Source of the DNA: Streptomyces griseoviridis
Lineage (GTDB): Bacteria; Actinomycetota; Actinomycetes; Streptomycetales; Streptomycetaceae
Reading direction: 5' to 3'
Assembly (NCBI GenBank): GCA_014649155.1
Contig: BMSM01000029.1
Location: forward strand, 1 to 64,000
DNA length: 64,000 nt
The translations under genes and the position numbers were made by a program. Positions 31,825-40,737 of this stretch are shown here, piece by piece (the stretch's first letter is position 1; each line of letters begins with the position of its first letter). Under the pieces are notes generated by a model. It had not been told where the DNA came from. It worked only from the letters and a program-made list of their open reading frames with translations, and ran no database searches.

Positions 31825-34019
31825 GCGATCTCCTCCGGGGACGGGGCCGGGGTGCGGTCCTCCAGCGGGAGCACGGGGGGCAGCGACGGCTCGTCCTGGC
31901 CGAGGAAGACGCGGCGGACGACGCGTTCGGCGGCGCGGCCGTCGTCGTACTCGCAGAACCGGCGGCGGAAGGCGGCCCGTGCCTTCGCCGCCCGGTCGTC
32001 GCGCCAGGCGTCGGTGGTGAGGATCTCCGTCAGTTCGGCCTGGGTGCGGGCGACCGGGCCGGGCGCGTCGGCCATCAGGTCGAAGTAGACGCCGCGGGTC
32101 TCGCGGTAGACCTCCCAGTCGTCGGCGTGGATGACGAGGGGGCGGTCCAGGTTGGCGTAGTCGAACATGATCGACGAGTAGTCCGTGACCAGGGCGTCGG
32201 CGGCCAGGCAGAGGTCCTCGACGGGGTCGTAGGCGGAGACGTCGATGACGCGGCCGGTGCGGCGCAGGCCGGTCAGCGGGGAGAGGCCGGTGTCGTAGAA
32301 GTAGTGCGCGCGCACCAGCAGAACCGTTTCCTCACCGAGCTGGTCGGCCAGGGCGGCGAGGTCCAGACGGGGTCTCCAGGCGGCCTCGTAGTCGCGGTGG
32401 GTGGGGGCGTAGAGGACGGCGCGGCGGCCGGGGGCGATGCCGAGGCGCTCGCGGACCGCGCGGACCTCGGCGGCGCCGGCGGTGTAGTAGACGTCGTTGC
32501 GCGGATAGCCGTGGTCGAGGGAGGTCCAGCGGGACGGGTAGGCCCGCCGCCACATGCGGGTGGAATGGCTGTTGGCGGAGACGCTGAAGTCCCATTTGTC
32601 GACGCGCTCGAGCAGGGCCTGGAAGTCCAGGCCCTTGGAGGCCGCCGGGTAGGGCAACTGGTCCAGGCCCATCCGCTTCAGGGGCGTGCCGTGGTGGGTC
32701 TGGAGGTGGACCGCGTCGGGGCGTTTGACGACCGCGTTGGGAAAGTTGACGTTGTTGACCAGGAACTTGGCGCGGGCCAGGACCTCCCCGTAGCGGCGGG
32801 TGCCGGGGACGACGTGGTCGGTGCCGGGCGGCAGGAGGGCGGCGTCGGCGGCGTTCACCACCCACACCGGGTGGATGTCCGGGGCGAGTTCGCCGAGTCT
32901 GGCGGCGATCGCGGCCGGGTTGCAGGCCACGCCGCGGTTCCAGTACGCGGAGAAGACGGCGAGGCGGGGCTCGACGGGGGCGGTCAGGGCGCGGCGGTAC
33001 CGGTGGTCGCGGAGCCGGGCGGCGGCCTGGCGACGGCCGGCCCGTACCGTGCCGCGGACCGTGCGGCGGGCCTTGTTGGCGGCCTGGAAAGCCCGGTACC
33101 TGCCGTACGCGCCCTCCTCCAGCAGCGACCGGCGCACGCCCTCCGGACCGGCCGGGCGGGGGTGGCCCTCGGGGCGGCGGCGTACGGCGGCGAGCGAGGC
33201 GCGGCGGAAGAACTCCCGGGCGACCGGCTCGGGCATTCCCGCCCGCACGAAGGTGCGCAGACAGTCGCGGACCATGAGGTCGTACAGGACGGCGTACGGG
33301 GCCGGGCGCCCGCGGGCGAGGTCCAGGAGCCGTTCGTAGCGCTCGACCAGGGCGTAGCGCTGCTCGGCGGTGACCGGGGGCAGGCTCTCCGGACGCGGCC
33401 GGTGGTCCTCGTACGCGGGGCGGGGCAGGGCCGCCACCCGGTCGGCCAGCAGCAGCGCGGCGTACGCGGCGAACGGCTCGTCGCCGGCCGACAGGAACCG
33501 CTCGTGCGCCCGCCAGAACGCGGCCCGGACCACGCGCGTGCCGAGCAGCGGGGCCGTCCTCAGCAGGTACGCGCGGTCGTCGAGCGGCAGCGGGGCGCGG
33601 CCCGCGCGGGCCAGCGGGGGGCCGTCCGGGGAGGGCAGGGCGGAGGTCCGCCAGGTGGAGCGGACGTGGTCGAGGAGGAGGACGTCGACCGCGTCCGGGT
33701 CGGGCAGGGCGGCGGTGTGCTCCGCGACGGCGCGCGGGGTGCCGACGGGCAGGCCGTCCTCGGCGTGGACGAAGTGCAGCCAGCGGCCGGTCGCGCGGGC
33801 CGCCCCCGCCGACCGGGCCGCCGCCGCGCCGGTGCCGTCCGGCAGGGGCACCACCAGGCAGACGGCGGCGTGCCGCTCGGCCGCCTGCCGCGCCCAGTCG
33901 CCGACGGCGGCGACGACGACCTCGGTCTCCGGGCGCGGGTGGGCGGTGAGGGAGTCGAGGAGCCCGGTCAGGCGGTCCTGGGGGTCGGGCCCGTGGACGA
34001 CGACACTGAGTTCGGGCAT
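31821..34019 (-). CDS. GT2-like / TagF-type glycerophosphotransferase fusion 1
   Basis: 732 residues. The N-terminal ~220 look like a GT2 fold, but the motifs have decayed: VVVAAVGDW replaces the VDDxSxD strand and HAED (85–88) replaces DxD. The C-terminal CDP-glycerol glycerophosphotransferase-like domain (about 355–715) is complete. It has His443 in THHGTPLKRMG, NSHSTRMW, GYPRNDVYY, APTHRDY, His572 in RAHYF and DALVTDYSSIMFDYANLDRP. In TagF enzymes the two histidines are essential. It probably polymerises or primes polyol-phosphate units at the membrane face. ATG at 34019 has GAAGGAG upstream; the upstream in-frame ATG is less likely. Confidence 0.9.
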   Translation of the reverse strand: MPELSVVVHGPDPQDRLTGLLDSLTAHPRPETEVVVAAVGDWARQAAERHAAVCLVVPLPDGTGAAAARSAGAARATGRWLHFVHAEDGLPVGTPRAVAEHTAALPDPDAVDVLLLDHVRSTWRTSALPSPDGPPLARAGRAPLPLDDRAYLLRTAPLLGTRVVRAAFWRAHERFLSAGDEPFAAYAALLLADRVAALPRPAYEDHRPRPESLPPVTAEQRYALVERYERLLDLARGRPAPYAVLYDLMVRDCLRTFVRAGMPEPVAREFFRRASLAAVRRRPEGHPRPAGPEGVRRSLLEEGAYGRYRAFQAANKARRTVRGTVRAGRRQAAARLRDHRYRRALTAPVEPRLAVFSAYWNRGVACNPAAIAARLGELAPDIHPVWVVNAADAALLPPGTDHVVPGTRRYGEVLARAKFLVNNVNFPNAVVKRPDAVHLQTHHGTPLKRMGLDQLPYPAASKGLDFQALLERVDKWDFSVSANSHSTRMWRRAYPSRWTSLDHGYPRNDVYYTAGAAEVRAVRERLGIAPGRRAVLYAPTHRDYEAAWRPRLDLAALADQLGEETVLLVRAHYFYDTGLSPLTGLRRTGRVIDVSAYDPVEDLCLAADALVTDYSSIMFDYANLDRPLVIHADDWEVYRETRGVYFDLMADAPGPVARTQAELTEILTTDAWRDDRAAKARAAFRRRFCEYDDGRAAERVVRRVFLGQDEPSLPPVLPLEDRTPAPSPEEIA

Positions 34020-34111
34020 CTCGGTGGTCTCCTTCGCCTGCGACGCTCCCCGGCACACCTATGCGGACATGATGGCATCAAACCGACAAAAGGTGCGGCC
34101 GGGGCTGCGCC

Positions 34112-35026
34112 TCACGAGGGAACGCCGGCGGTCTTCCCGGCGGGGCCGGCCTTCGGAGCGGGTTCCGCCTGTCCGGTGGGGTCGGCCTTCGGGGTGGCGG
34201 GCGCGGCCTTCGGCTTCGGCTTGGGCTTCGGCCGTGCCTTGTCCGGGCCGCCGGTGAACGCCTCGTACTCCTTGAGCACCTCGTCCGTCGGGCCGTCCAT
34301 GCGCAGCTCGCCGCGCTCCAGCCACAGCACCCGGTCGCAGGTGTCGCGGATGGACTTGTTGCTGTGGCTGACCAGGAACACCGTGCCCGCGTGCTTGCGC
34401 AGCTCGCGGATGCGGGCCTCGGAACGCTTCTGGAAGGAGCGGTCGCCGGTGGCCAGCGCCTCGTCGATGAGGAGCACGTCGTGGTCCTTGGCGGCGGCGA
34501 TGGAGAAGCGCAGCCGGGCGGCCATGCCGGAGGAGTACGTGCGCATCGGGAGCGTGATGAAGTCGCCCTTCTCGTTGATGCCCGAGAAGTCGACGATCTC
34601 CTGGTAGCGCTCCTTGATCTGCTCGCGGGACATGCCCATGGCGAGGCCGCCGAGGTAGACGTTGCGCTCACCGGTCAGGTCGTTCATCAGCGCGGCGTTG
34701 ACGCCGAGCAGGGACGGCTGGCCGTCGGTGTAGATCTTGCCGTTCTCCACCGGGAGCAGGCCGGCCACCGCCTTGAGCAGCGTCGACTTGCCGGAGCCGT
34801 TGGTGCCGATCAAGCCGATGGCCTCACCCCGGTACGCGGCGAAGGACACGTTCCGCACCGCGTGCACCTTGCGCACGCCGGCCGCCTTCTCCGCCTGCTT
34901 GCGGCGGAGCATGCGGTTGAGGGCGGCGGTCGCCGAGCCGCGTCCGGCGCCGGTGCCGTTGACCCGGTAGACGATGTCGACGCCGTCGGCGACGACGGTG
35001 GGGACCTTCTCGTTGCTGTCAGCCAC
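34112..35026 (-). CDS. Glycopolymer ABC exporter ATPase, TagH type
   Basis: 304 residues from GTG. Walker A is GTNGSGKST at 74–82, the signature YSSGMAARLRFS, Walker B VLLIDEALATGD, and the switch histidine in VSHSNKSI. The closely spaced H-loop and the type of Walker region place it with TagH/RfbE polysaccharide exporters. After about residue 260 a Lys/Pro/Ala-rich tail (KARPKPKPKPKAAPATP…) replaces the longer C-terminal domain of Bacillus TagH. It powers flipping of lipid-linked glycopolymer across the membrane. The GTG overlaps the permease stop by 8 bp. Confidence 0.93.
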   Translation of the reverse strand: MADSNEKVPTVVADGVDIVYRVNGTGAGRGSATAALNRMLRRKQAEKAAGVRKVHAVRNVSFAAYRGEAIGLIGTNGSGKSTLLKAVAGLLPVENGKIYTDGQPSLLGVNAALMNDLTGERNVYLGGLAMGMSREQIKERYQEIVDFSGINEKGDFITLPMRTYSSGMAARLRFSIAAAKDHDVLLIDEALATGDRSFQKRSEARIRELRKHAGTVFLVSHSNKSIRDTCDRVLWLERGELRMDGPTDEVLKEYEAFTGGPDKARPKPKPKPKAAPATPKADPTGQAEPAPKAGPAGKTAGVPS

Positions 35027-35957
35027 GGCCGTACGTCTCCTCAGCCTTCCAGAAGTAGATGAAGCCGCCGATCCCGGCGAGCAGGGCCCAGCCCAGGGCG
35101 AGCAGCCACACGTGGGAGGGCAGCTGGCTCGCGTGGAAGGTGTCGATCAGGGCGAAGCGCATCAGGTCGATGTAGACGGCGGCGGGGTTGGCCTGGAGCA
35201 CCGGGCCGACCCAGGACGGCAGGTCGCCGTGCTTGCTGATCAGGTGGTCGATGCTCCACATCACGCCGGAGACGTACATCCAGGTGCGCAGCGCGAACGG
35301 CATCAGCTGGGCGATGTCCGGGATCTTGGAACCCAGCCGGGCCATGATCATCGCCACACCGGCGTTGAAGGTGAACTGCAGCACCAGGGCCGGGATCGCC
35401 AGCACCCAGGACGGGGCCGGCGGCACACCGAACGCCAGCAGGATGACGACCAGCGCGGCCATGGAGTACAGCAACTGCTTGAGCTGCTGGAGGCAGAACG
35501 ACACCGGCAGCGCGGCCCGCGGGAAGTGCAGGGCGCGGACCAGGCCGAGGTTGCCGGAGATCGCGCGGGTGCCCGACATGATCGAGCTCTGCGTGAAGGT
35601 CCAGATGAAGACGCCGGTGACGAGGAAGGGGACGTAGTCGGGCACGCCCTTCTTGGTCTGCAGCAGCACGCCGAAGATCAGGAAGTACACCGCCGCGTTC
35701 AGCAGCGGCGTCATGACCTGCCAGACCTGGCCCAGCTTGGCCTGGCTGTACTGGGCGGTCAGCTTGGCGGTGGAGAACGCGCCGATGAAGTGCCGGCGGG
35801 CCCACAGCTGACGCACGTACGCGGGCAGGGAGGGGCGGGCGCCGCTGACCGAGAGGCCGTGGCGGGCGGCGAGCGCCGCGAGGTCTTCGGCGGCCGGGGC
35901 GGCGGTCGTCGTCGGGGGCGGTGTGTGGAGGACCTGGCTCACATCCGCTGCTTTCAC
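35019..35957 (-). CDS. Glycopolymer ABC exporter permease, TagG type
   Basis: 312 residues. A cytoplasmic N-terminus with the amphipathic LWARRHFIGAFSTAKLTAQYSQAKLGQVWQVMTPLLNAAVYFLIFG precedes six membrane helices of the ABC-2 type. It ends FIYFWKAEETYGRG, like TagG/Wzm proteins. It forms the export channel with the ATPase at 34112–35026. The most upstream start (35957) is used; a GTG at 35942 giving MSQVLHTPPP is equally plausible. Its promoter must lie in the repeat-rich region 35958–36282 shared with the TetR gene. Confidence 0.93.
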   Translation of the reverse strand: MKAADVSQVLHTPPPTTTAAPAAEDLAALAARHGLSVSGARPSLPAYVRQLWARRHFIGAFSTAKLTAQYSQAKLGQVWQVMTPLLNAAVYFLIFGVLLQTKKGVPDYVPFLVTGVFIWTFTQSSIMSGTRAISGNLGLVRALHFPRAALPVSFCLQQLKQLLYSMAALVVILLAFGVPPAPSWVLAIPALVLQFTFNAGVAMIMARLGSKIPDIAQLMPFALRTWMYVSGVMWSIDHLISKHGDLPSWVGPVLQANPAAVYIDLMRFALIDTFHASQLPSHVWLLALGWALLAGIGGFIYFWKAEETYGRG

Positions 35958-36282
35958 TCGGGGGAGGGACTCGGGGGGATGAGTCGCGGTGCCCGCGTCG
36001 GACGAGTGGCGGCTGCGTCGGGACGGGACTGCGGTGCTGTGTCGAGAACGGGACTGCGGTGGTGGTGCGGTCGGGACGGGTCCGACCTGTGGGAACGGGA
36101 CCGACCCGTCGGGACGGGACCGACTCGCCGGGACGGTAGCGGCCTGTTCCGCCGGATTCCGCAGGAGCGGTGCGTGAGGAGCCCGCTACGTCGGGACGGG
36201 ACCGTATCGTCGCAACGGAGCGTAGGCCGAATCGGCGTCGGAACGCAACCGTTTCGTCGTGACGCCCCTATGCTTGGGGCGC
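35958..36282. promoter_or_regulatory. Repeat-rich divergent regulatory region, tagG/tetR
   Basis: A 325-bp gap between the exporter permease (left) and the TetR gene (right). A GTCGGGACGGGAC-like element recurs at 36017, 36041 (variant), 36070, 36108, 36127 (variant) and 36190. Two 17-bp near-identical direct repeats, ACCGTATCGTCGCAACG (36201–36217) and ACCGTTTCGTCGTGACG (36248–36264), match at 14 of 17 positions. The second ends 19 bp before the TetR ATG. They are candidate repressor operators; binding is inferred. Confidence 0.6.
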
Positions 36283-36909
36283 ATGACGACCCACGCCGAC
36301 GAGCCTCAGCCACGTCCGCGCCGCAGGGCCCCCGCCGGGGCCGCCGTCCTGCGGGCGGACGTCACGGAGGCGATCAGGGCGGCCGTCTTCGAGGAACTCG
36401 CGGCCGTCGGCTACGCGCGGATGTCCATCGAGGGGATCGCGCGCCGGGCGGGCGTCGGCAAGACGGCGGTGTACCGGCGCTGGCGCTCCAAGCTGCACCT
36501 GGTGCTGGACATCGTGTCGGCGCTGGCCGTGCAGGGGCTGCCCGCGCCCGACACGGGCTCCCTCGACACCGATCTGCGGATGCTGTACGAGGTGACCTCG
36601 CGGGCCCTGCGGCACCCGGTGGCCTCGCAGGTCATCCCCGACCTCCAGGCCGAGGCGGCCCGCAACCCGGAGATCGCCGAGGCGATGCAGAAGGCGGTGC
36701 GGGAAGGGCAGGACGGGGTCGCCAGCTCGATCCTGGCGGCGGCCGAGCGGCGCGGCGAGATCCGCGCCGGTTACGACCACGACCTGGCGCTGGACCTGAT
36801 CTCCGGGCCGCTGTACTGGCGCTCGGTGGTGATCCGCGGCCCGAAGCCGCCGAAGGGATACCTGGCGGCGCTGACCCGGGCGACGGCGGCGGCGCTGAGG
36901 GCGCTGTAG
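36283..36909 (+). CDS. TetR-family transcriptional regulator
   Basis: 208 residues. After a Pro/Arg-rich start, the TetR DNA-binding domain is clear (about 24–72): EAIRAAVFEELAAVGYARMSIEGIARRAGVGKTAVYRRWRSK. The C-terminal domain contains HPVASQVIPDLQAEAARNPEIAEAM, seen in TetR proteins with a C_11-type ligand domain. It is divergent from the TagG/TagH exporter genes and probably represses them and itself through the repeats at 36201 and 36248. ATG at 36283 was preferred to an upstream in-frame GTG at 36259, which lies inside the second repeat. Confidence 0.9.
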   Translation: MTTHADEPQPRPRRRAPAGAAVLRADVTEAIRAAVFEELAAVGYARMSIEGIARRAGVGKTAVYRRWRSKLHLVLDIVSALAVQGLPAPDTGSLDTDLRMLYEVTSRALRHPVASQVIPDLQAEAARNPEIAEAMQKAVREGQDGVASSILAAAERRGEIRAGYDHDLALDLISGPLYWRSVVIRGPKPPKGYLAALTRATAAALRAL

Positions 36910-36937
36910 CCCGCGGTCGCGTCGGGCCCGGCCCCGG

Positions 36938-37921
36938 CTAGCGGGCCGGTGCCGCCTCCGGGTGCAGCCGCACCCAGCCCTCCCAGGCCGACGTGATCAT
37001 GTCCTGGACGTCGTACTTGGCCTTCCAGCCCAGGTCGGCGGTGGCGCGCTCGGCGGAGGCGACGACGCTCGCCGGGTCGCCGGGGCGGCGCGGGGCGACC
37101 GTCGGGGAGAGGTCATGGCCGGTGACCCGGGTGATCCGGTCGATCATCTCGCGGACCGAGACGCCCTCGCCCCGGCCGATGTTCACGGTGAGGTCGCGGC
37201 CGGGGGCGGACCGCAGCGCGCGGGCCGCGGCCACATGGGCCTCCGCCACGTCCGCCACGTGGATGTAGTCCCGTACGCAGGTGCCGTCGGGGGTGGCGTA
37301 GTCGTCGCCGAAGATCAGCGGGGGCGTGTGCCCGGTCAGCCGCTCGAAGACCATGGGGACGAGGTTGTGCACGCCGGTGTCGGCCAGCTCGGGGGCGCGG
37401 GCGCCGGCGACGTTGAAGTAGCGCAACGACGCCGTCGACAGTCCCGTCGCCCGGCCCGTCGCCCGGACCAGCCACTCGCCGGCGAGCTTGGTCTCGCCGT
37501 ACGGCGACACGGGCACGCAGGGCGTTTCCTCGGTGACCAGGTCCACGTCGGGCGTCCCGTACACCGCCGCCGAGGAGGAGAAGACGAAGGACGGCACGCC
37601 CGTCTCCGTGACGGCCTCCAGCAGGACGCGCAGGCCCTCCACGTTCTCCCGGTAGTAGCGCAGCGGCAGCTCCACCGACTCGCCGACCTGCTTCTTCGCG
37701 GCCAGGTGGACGACGCCGGTGACCCGGTGGCCGGCCAGGGCCCGGCGGACGCGGTCGCCGTCCAGGACCGAGCCCTCGACCAGGGGCACGTCCTTCGGCA
37801 CCCGGGCGGCGACGCCGGTGGACAGGTCGTCGTACACCACGGTCCTCTCACCCGCGTCGGTCATGGCCCGTACGACATGCGCTCCGATGTAGCCGGCGCC
37901 GCCGGTGATCAGCCAGGTCAT
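36938..37921 (-). CDS. galE: UDP-glucose 4-epimerase
   Basis: 327 residues. It is an extended short-chain dehydrogenase: NAD-binding GGAGYIG at 7–13, catalytic Ser in FSSSAAVYG (about 115–117), Tyr141 and Lys145 in YGETK, and substrate loops RYFNVAGA and DYIHVADVAEAH. It interconverts UDP-glucose and UDP-galactose (or the N-acetyl forms). Next to surface-polymer glycosyltransferases, it probably supplies UDP-Gal for the polymer rather than serving galactose catabolism; no galT or galK is nearby. It lies 60 bp downstream of a GT2 gene on the same strand. Confidence 0.95.
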   Translation of the reverse strand: MTWLITGGAGYIGAHVVRAMTDAGERTVVYDDLSTGVAARVPKDVPLVEGSVLDGDRVRRALAGHRVTGVVHLAAKKQVGESVELPLRYYRENVEGLRVLLEAVTETGVPSFVFSSSAAVYGTPDVDLVTEETPCVPVSPYGETKLAGEWLVRATGRATGLSTASLRYFNVAGARAPELADTGVHNLVPMVFERLTGHTPPLIFGDDYATPDGTCVRDYIHVADVAEAHVAAARALRSAPGRDLTVNIGRGEGVSVREMIDRITRVTGHDLSPTVAPRRPGDPASVVASAERATADLGWKAKYDVQDMITSAWEGWVRLHPEAAPAR

Positions 37922-37981
37922 GGTGGCCGTCCCCTCGTCAGTTGCCTGAGTGGCGGTGGTCGCCCCTCCGGTGGTCGCCTC

Positions 37982-39646
37982 TCAGTGAAGCAGGCGGCGG
38001 AGCCTGCCACGAACCACCGCCGCCGCGCCCCGCGCCCCGTGCGCCACCCGCAGGGCCAGCGCGCCGGAGTGCGTGGCGTACGGCTGGACGAGGACCACGC
38101 CGTGCCGGACGCTCGGCAGGGCGCGGCGGCGCGTGCGGCCGGTGTCCGTGCGGGCGTGCGCCGTCACCTCGCGTGTCGTGCCGTCCCGGAAGCGGAGGCG
38201 CAGCCGCAGTTCCCAGGTGCCGGGACCGAGGGCGGCCCGCCCGGTCAGGCCGACGGTGACCGCCGCCGGCCACACCGGCCCCCCGGAGGTCGGCGCGGAC
38301 GGCGCGGGGGTCTCGAACAGCGCCGTCCGGCGTCCGCCGGCCAGCCCGTCCTCCCGCCGCCGCCACTCCGCGTCGACGGCCACGGGGCCGGCCCGCGCGA
38401 TCCGGCCGTACAGCTCGTGCAGGCGCAGCCGCAGGACCCCGGCCGGGGCCAGCTCCGCGTCCACGGCCAGCGGCAGCAGCCGGAGCGGGCGGCTGAGCAG
38501 GGGCTCCAGCGTGACCTGCGGGAGCGACGGCGACCAGACGGGCGTGCCGCGGGGGCCCGTCGCGTACGGCGGGAGCAGCCGGGCCGGGCGGGCCGCCAGT
38601 TCCCGCAGCCGGGGCAGGTCGCGCGGCTCGGGGGAGGCCAGGACGACCCGCCCGATCAGACGGCCCGGCGCGGTCGGGGAGCGGGCCCAGTCGGCGGCGT
38701 CGTACTCCGCGAGGTACGCCCGCGTGTGCGCCCACCATGCGCGCCGGTAGTGCGCGTCGTGCAGGCCCAGTTCACGGACGTACATCCGCAGCTCGTGGTC
38801 GAGGAACTTGGCGCGGGCGGCGCGCGCGAGCCCCTTCTCCCCGGCGGCCAGCAGGATGTCGTGCGCCGTCCGGCAGGCGTGCAGGCGGGCCCGCCAGTTG
38901 CCCACGTCGGCGCGGTCCAGGGAGATCGACAGGCGTGCGGCGGACCGGCGTACGTGCCAGATGTAGACCCGGTCCGGGACGAGGGCCGTCCGGGGGCCGG
39001 CGGCCAGGACGCGTGCGGTGAAGACGAAGTCCTCGTAGGGGAAGCGGCCGTCGGGGAAGCGGATGCCGTGCTCGCGCAGGAAGGCGGTGCGGTAGAGCTT
39101 GTTGACGCAGAGGGTGTCGTGGACCAGGCGGGGGTGCCGGGCGGGGTGGGCGACGACCGCGCGCGTCGCGTACAGCGGCGCCTGCCACGCCACCTCGCGC
39201 CCGGCGGGCAGCTCCCGGCGCACGCACAGCCCGGCCGCCACCTGCGCGCGCTCCTCGACGGCCGCCGCCAGCAGCGCGTCCACCGCGCCCGGCGGGAGGA
39301 CGTCGTCGCTGTCCAGGAACATCACGTACGGCGCGGTCACCGCCGCCAGGCCGGTGTTGCGCGGGGTGCCGCAGCCGCCGCTGTTGGCCGGCAGCCGGAC
39401 CACCCGCAGCCGGGGCTCGCGCGCGGCGAGCCGGGCGAGCAGCTCCGCGCTGCCGTCGGTCGAGCAGTCGTCGACCGCGACGACCTCGCGCACGGCGTCG
39501 CCCTGCGCCAGCGCGGACCGCACGGCGTCGGTCACATGGGCGGCGTCCTGGTAGCCGATGACGACGACGGCGACCTGACGGGACCGTGCGCGGGCGGGAA
39601 CGGCAGGGTGGTCGGGAGCGGAGGAGCGGGCCGGACGAGCGGGCAT
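37982..39646 (-). CDS. GT2 family glycosyltransferase with long C-terminal region
   Basis: 554 residues, paralogous to the enzyme at 30175–31824 (shared SGGC-x-x-PRN-x-G and LDSDD-x-LP-x-x-AV). The N-terminal GT-A domain has VDDCSTDGS, LDSDDV and YEDFVFTARV, so it is predicted active. The C-terminal half has a helical linker and beta-rich segments ending in an Arg-rich tail. It is probably part of an operon with galE, which could provide its UDP-galactose donor. No strong ribosome site precedes the ATG at 39646 (only TGAAG), so translation may be leaderless or weak. Confidence 0.85.
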   Translation of the reverse strand: MPARPARSSAPDHPAVPARARSRQVAVVVIGYQDAAHVTDAVRSALAQGDAVREVVAVDDCSTDGSAELLARLAAREPRLRVVRLPANSGGCGTPRNTGLAAVTAPYVMFLDSDDVLPPGAVDALLAAAVEERAQVAAGLCVRRELPAGREVAWQAPLYATRAVVAHPARHPRLVHDTLCVNKLYRTAFLREHGIRFPDGRFPYEDFVFTARVLAAGPRTALVPDRVYIWHVRRSAARLSISLDRADVGNWRARLHACRTAHDILLAAGEKGLARAARAKFLDHELRMYVRELGLHDAHYRRAWWAHTRAYLAEYDAADWARSPTAPGRLIGRVVLASPEPRDLPRLRELAARPARLLPPYATGPRGTPVWSPSLPQVTLEPLLSRPLRLLPLAVDAELAPAGVLRLRLHELYGRIARAGPVAVDAEWRRREDGLAGGRRTALFETPAPSAPTSGGPVWPAAVTVGLTGRAALGPGTWELRLRLRFRDGTTREVTAHARTDTGRTRRRALPSVRHGVVLVQPYATHSGALALRVAHGARGAAAVVRGRLRRLLH

Positions 39647-39765
39647 GCTTCAGTAAAACGCCCGGTATGCCGGACGGGCGGCTTTTGCTCGCCGGGGTGG
39701 GTCGGCGGCCCCGCCGGGCGGAGCGGGGCCCGCCGGAACGGGCCGGCGGCCCTCGCCGGCACGGC

Positions 39766-40221
39766 TCAGCCCTCGGCCGCCGCCCTGTCCAGCGCCGACG
39801 TCAGGCGGTCCAGGCGGGCCCGCAGCTCCTCGATCTCCGCCAGCTCGAAGCCGGTGGCCGCGGCGATCCGGCGCGGGACCTCCACGGCCCGCTCCCGCAG
39901 TGCCAGGCCCTCCTCGGTGGGCCGCACCTGTACCGACCGCTCGTCCCGGGCGCTGCGCTCGCGCCGGACCAGGCCGGCCGCCTCCAGTCGCTTGAGCAGC
40001 GGCGAGAGGGTGCCCGAGTCGAGCCGCAGCCGCTCGCCCAGCCGCTTGACCGGCAGCTCGCCGTCCTCCCAGAGCACCAGCATCACCAGGTACTGCGGGT
40101 AGGTGAGCCCGAGATCCTTGAGGACCACCCGGTACACGCCGCCGAAGGCGCGCGAGGCGGCGTTCAGCGAGAAGCAGATCTGCTGGTCGAGGCGGAGCCA
40201 GTCCGCTGTGGGCGTGCTCAT
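39766..40221 (-). CDS. ohrR: MarR-family organic-hydroperoxide sensor OhrR
   Basis: 151 residues. A MarR winged helix (about 40–110; LGLTYPQYLVMLVLWEDGELPVKRLGERLRLDSGTLSPLLKRLEAAGLVRRERSARDER) with the OhrR-specific N-terminal Cys16 in QQICFSLNAASRAF. Oxidation of this Cys by organic peroxides releases the repressor from DNA. It is divergent from its expected target ohr across about 100 bp, which holds a palindrome. The start ATG at 40221 was chosen because the open frame beyond it reads through ohr antisense. Confidence 0.95.
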   Translation of the reverse strand: MSTPTADWLRLDQQICFSLNAASRAFGGVYRVVLKDLGLTYPQYLVMLVLWEDGELPVKRLGERLRLDSGTLSPLLKRLEAAGLVRRERSARDERSVQVRPTEEGLALRERAVEVPRRIAAATGFELAEIEELRARLDRLTSALDRAAAEG

Positions 40222-40250
40222 GCCTCCAGGGTACCCGGTGCGCGGCATTA

Positions 40251-40275
40251 GATTGTGCACAACTGAATTGTGTGC
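40251..40275. promoter_or_regulatory. Probable OhrR operator
   Basis: A perfect TTGTGCACAA palindrome (40253–40262) is followed by a partial second copy, AATTGTGTGC (40266–40275), midway between ohrR and ohr. A/T-rich palindromes with ATTGT half-sites are typical OhrR targets. It should block both promoters until Cys16 is oxidised. Confidence 0.7.
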
Positions 40276-40323
40276 TTCACTGTGGAGCGTAAGCCCCCGA
40301 CCCACCGAGAGGGATGGTTCTCC

Positions 40324-40726
<403 letters not shown>

Positions 40727-40737
<11 letters not shown>

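Noticed and set aside
36017..36203. CRISPR array in the repeat-rich gap
   Set aside because: Repeats are only about 13 bp, degenerate and irregularly spaced (24–63 bp). There are no cas genes nearby.
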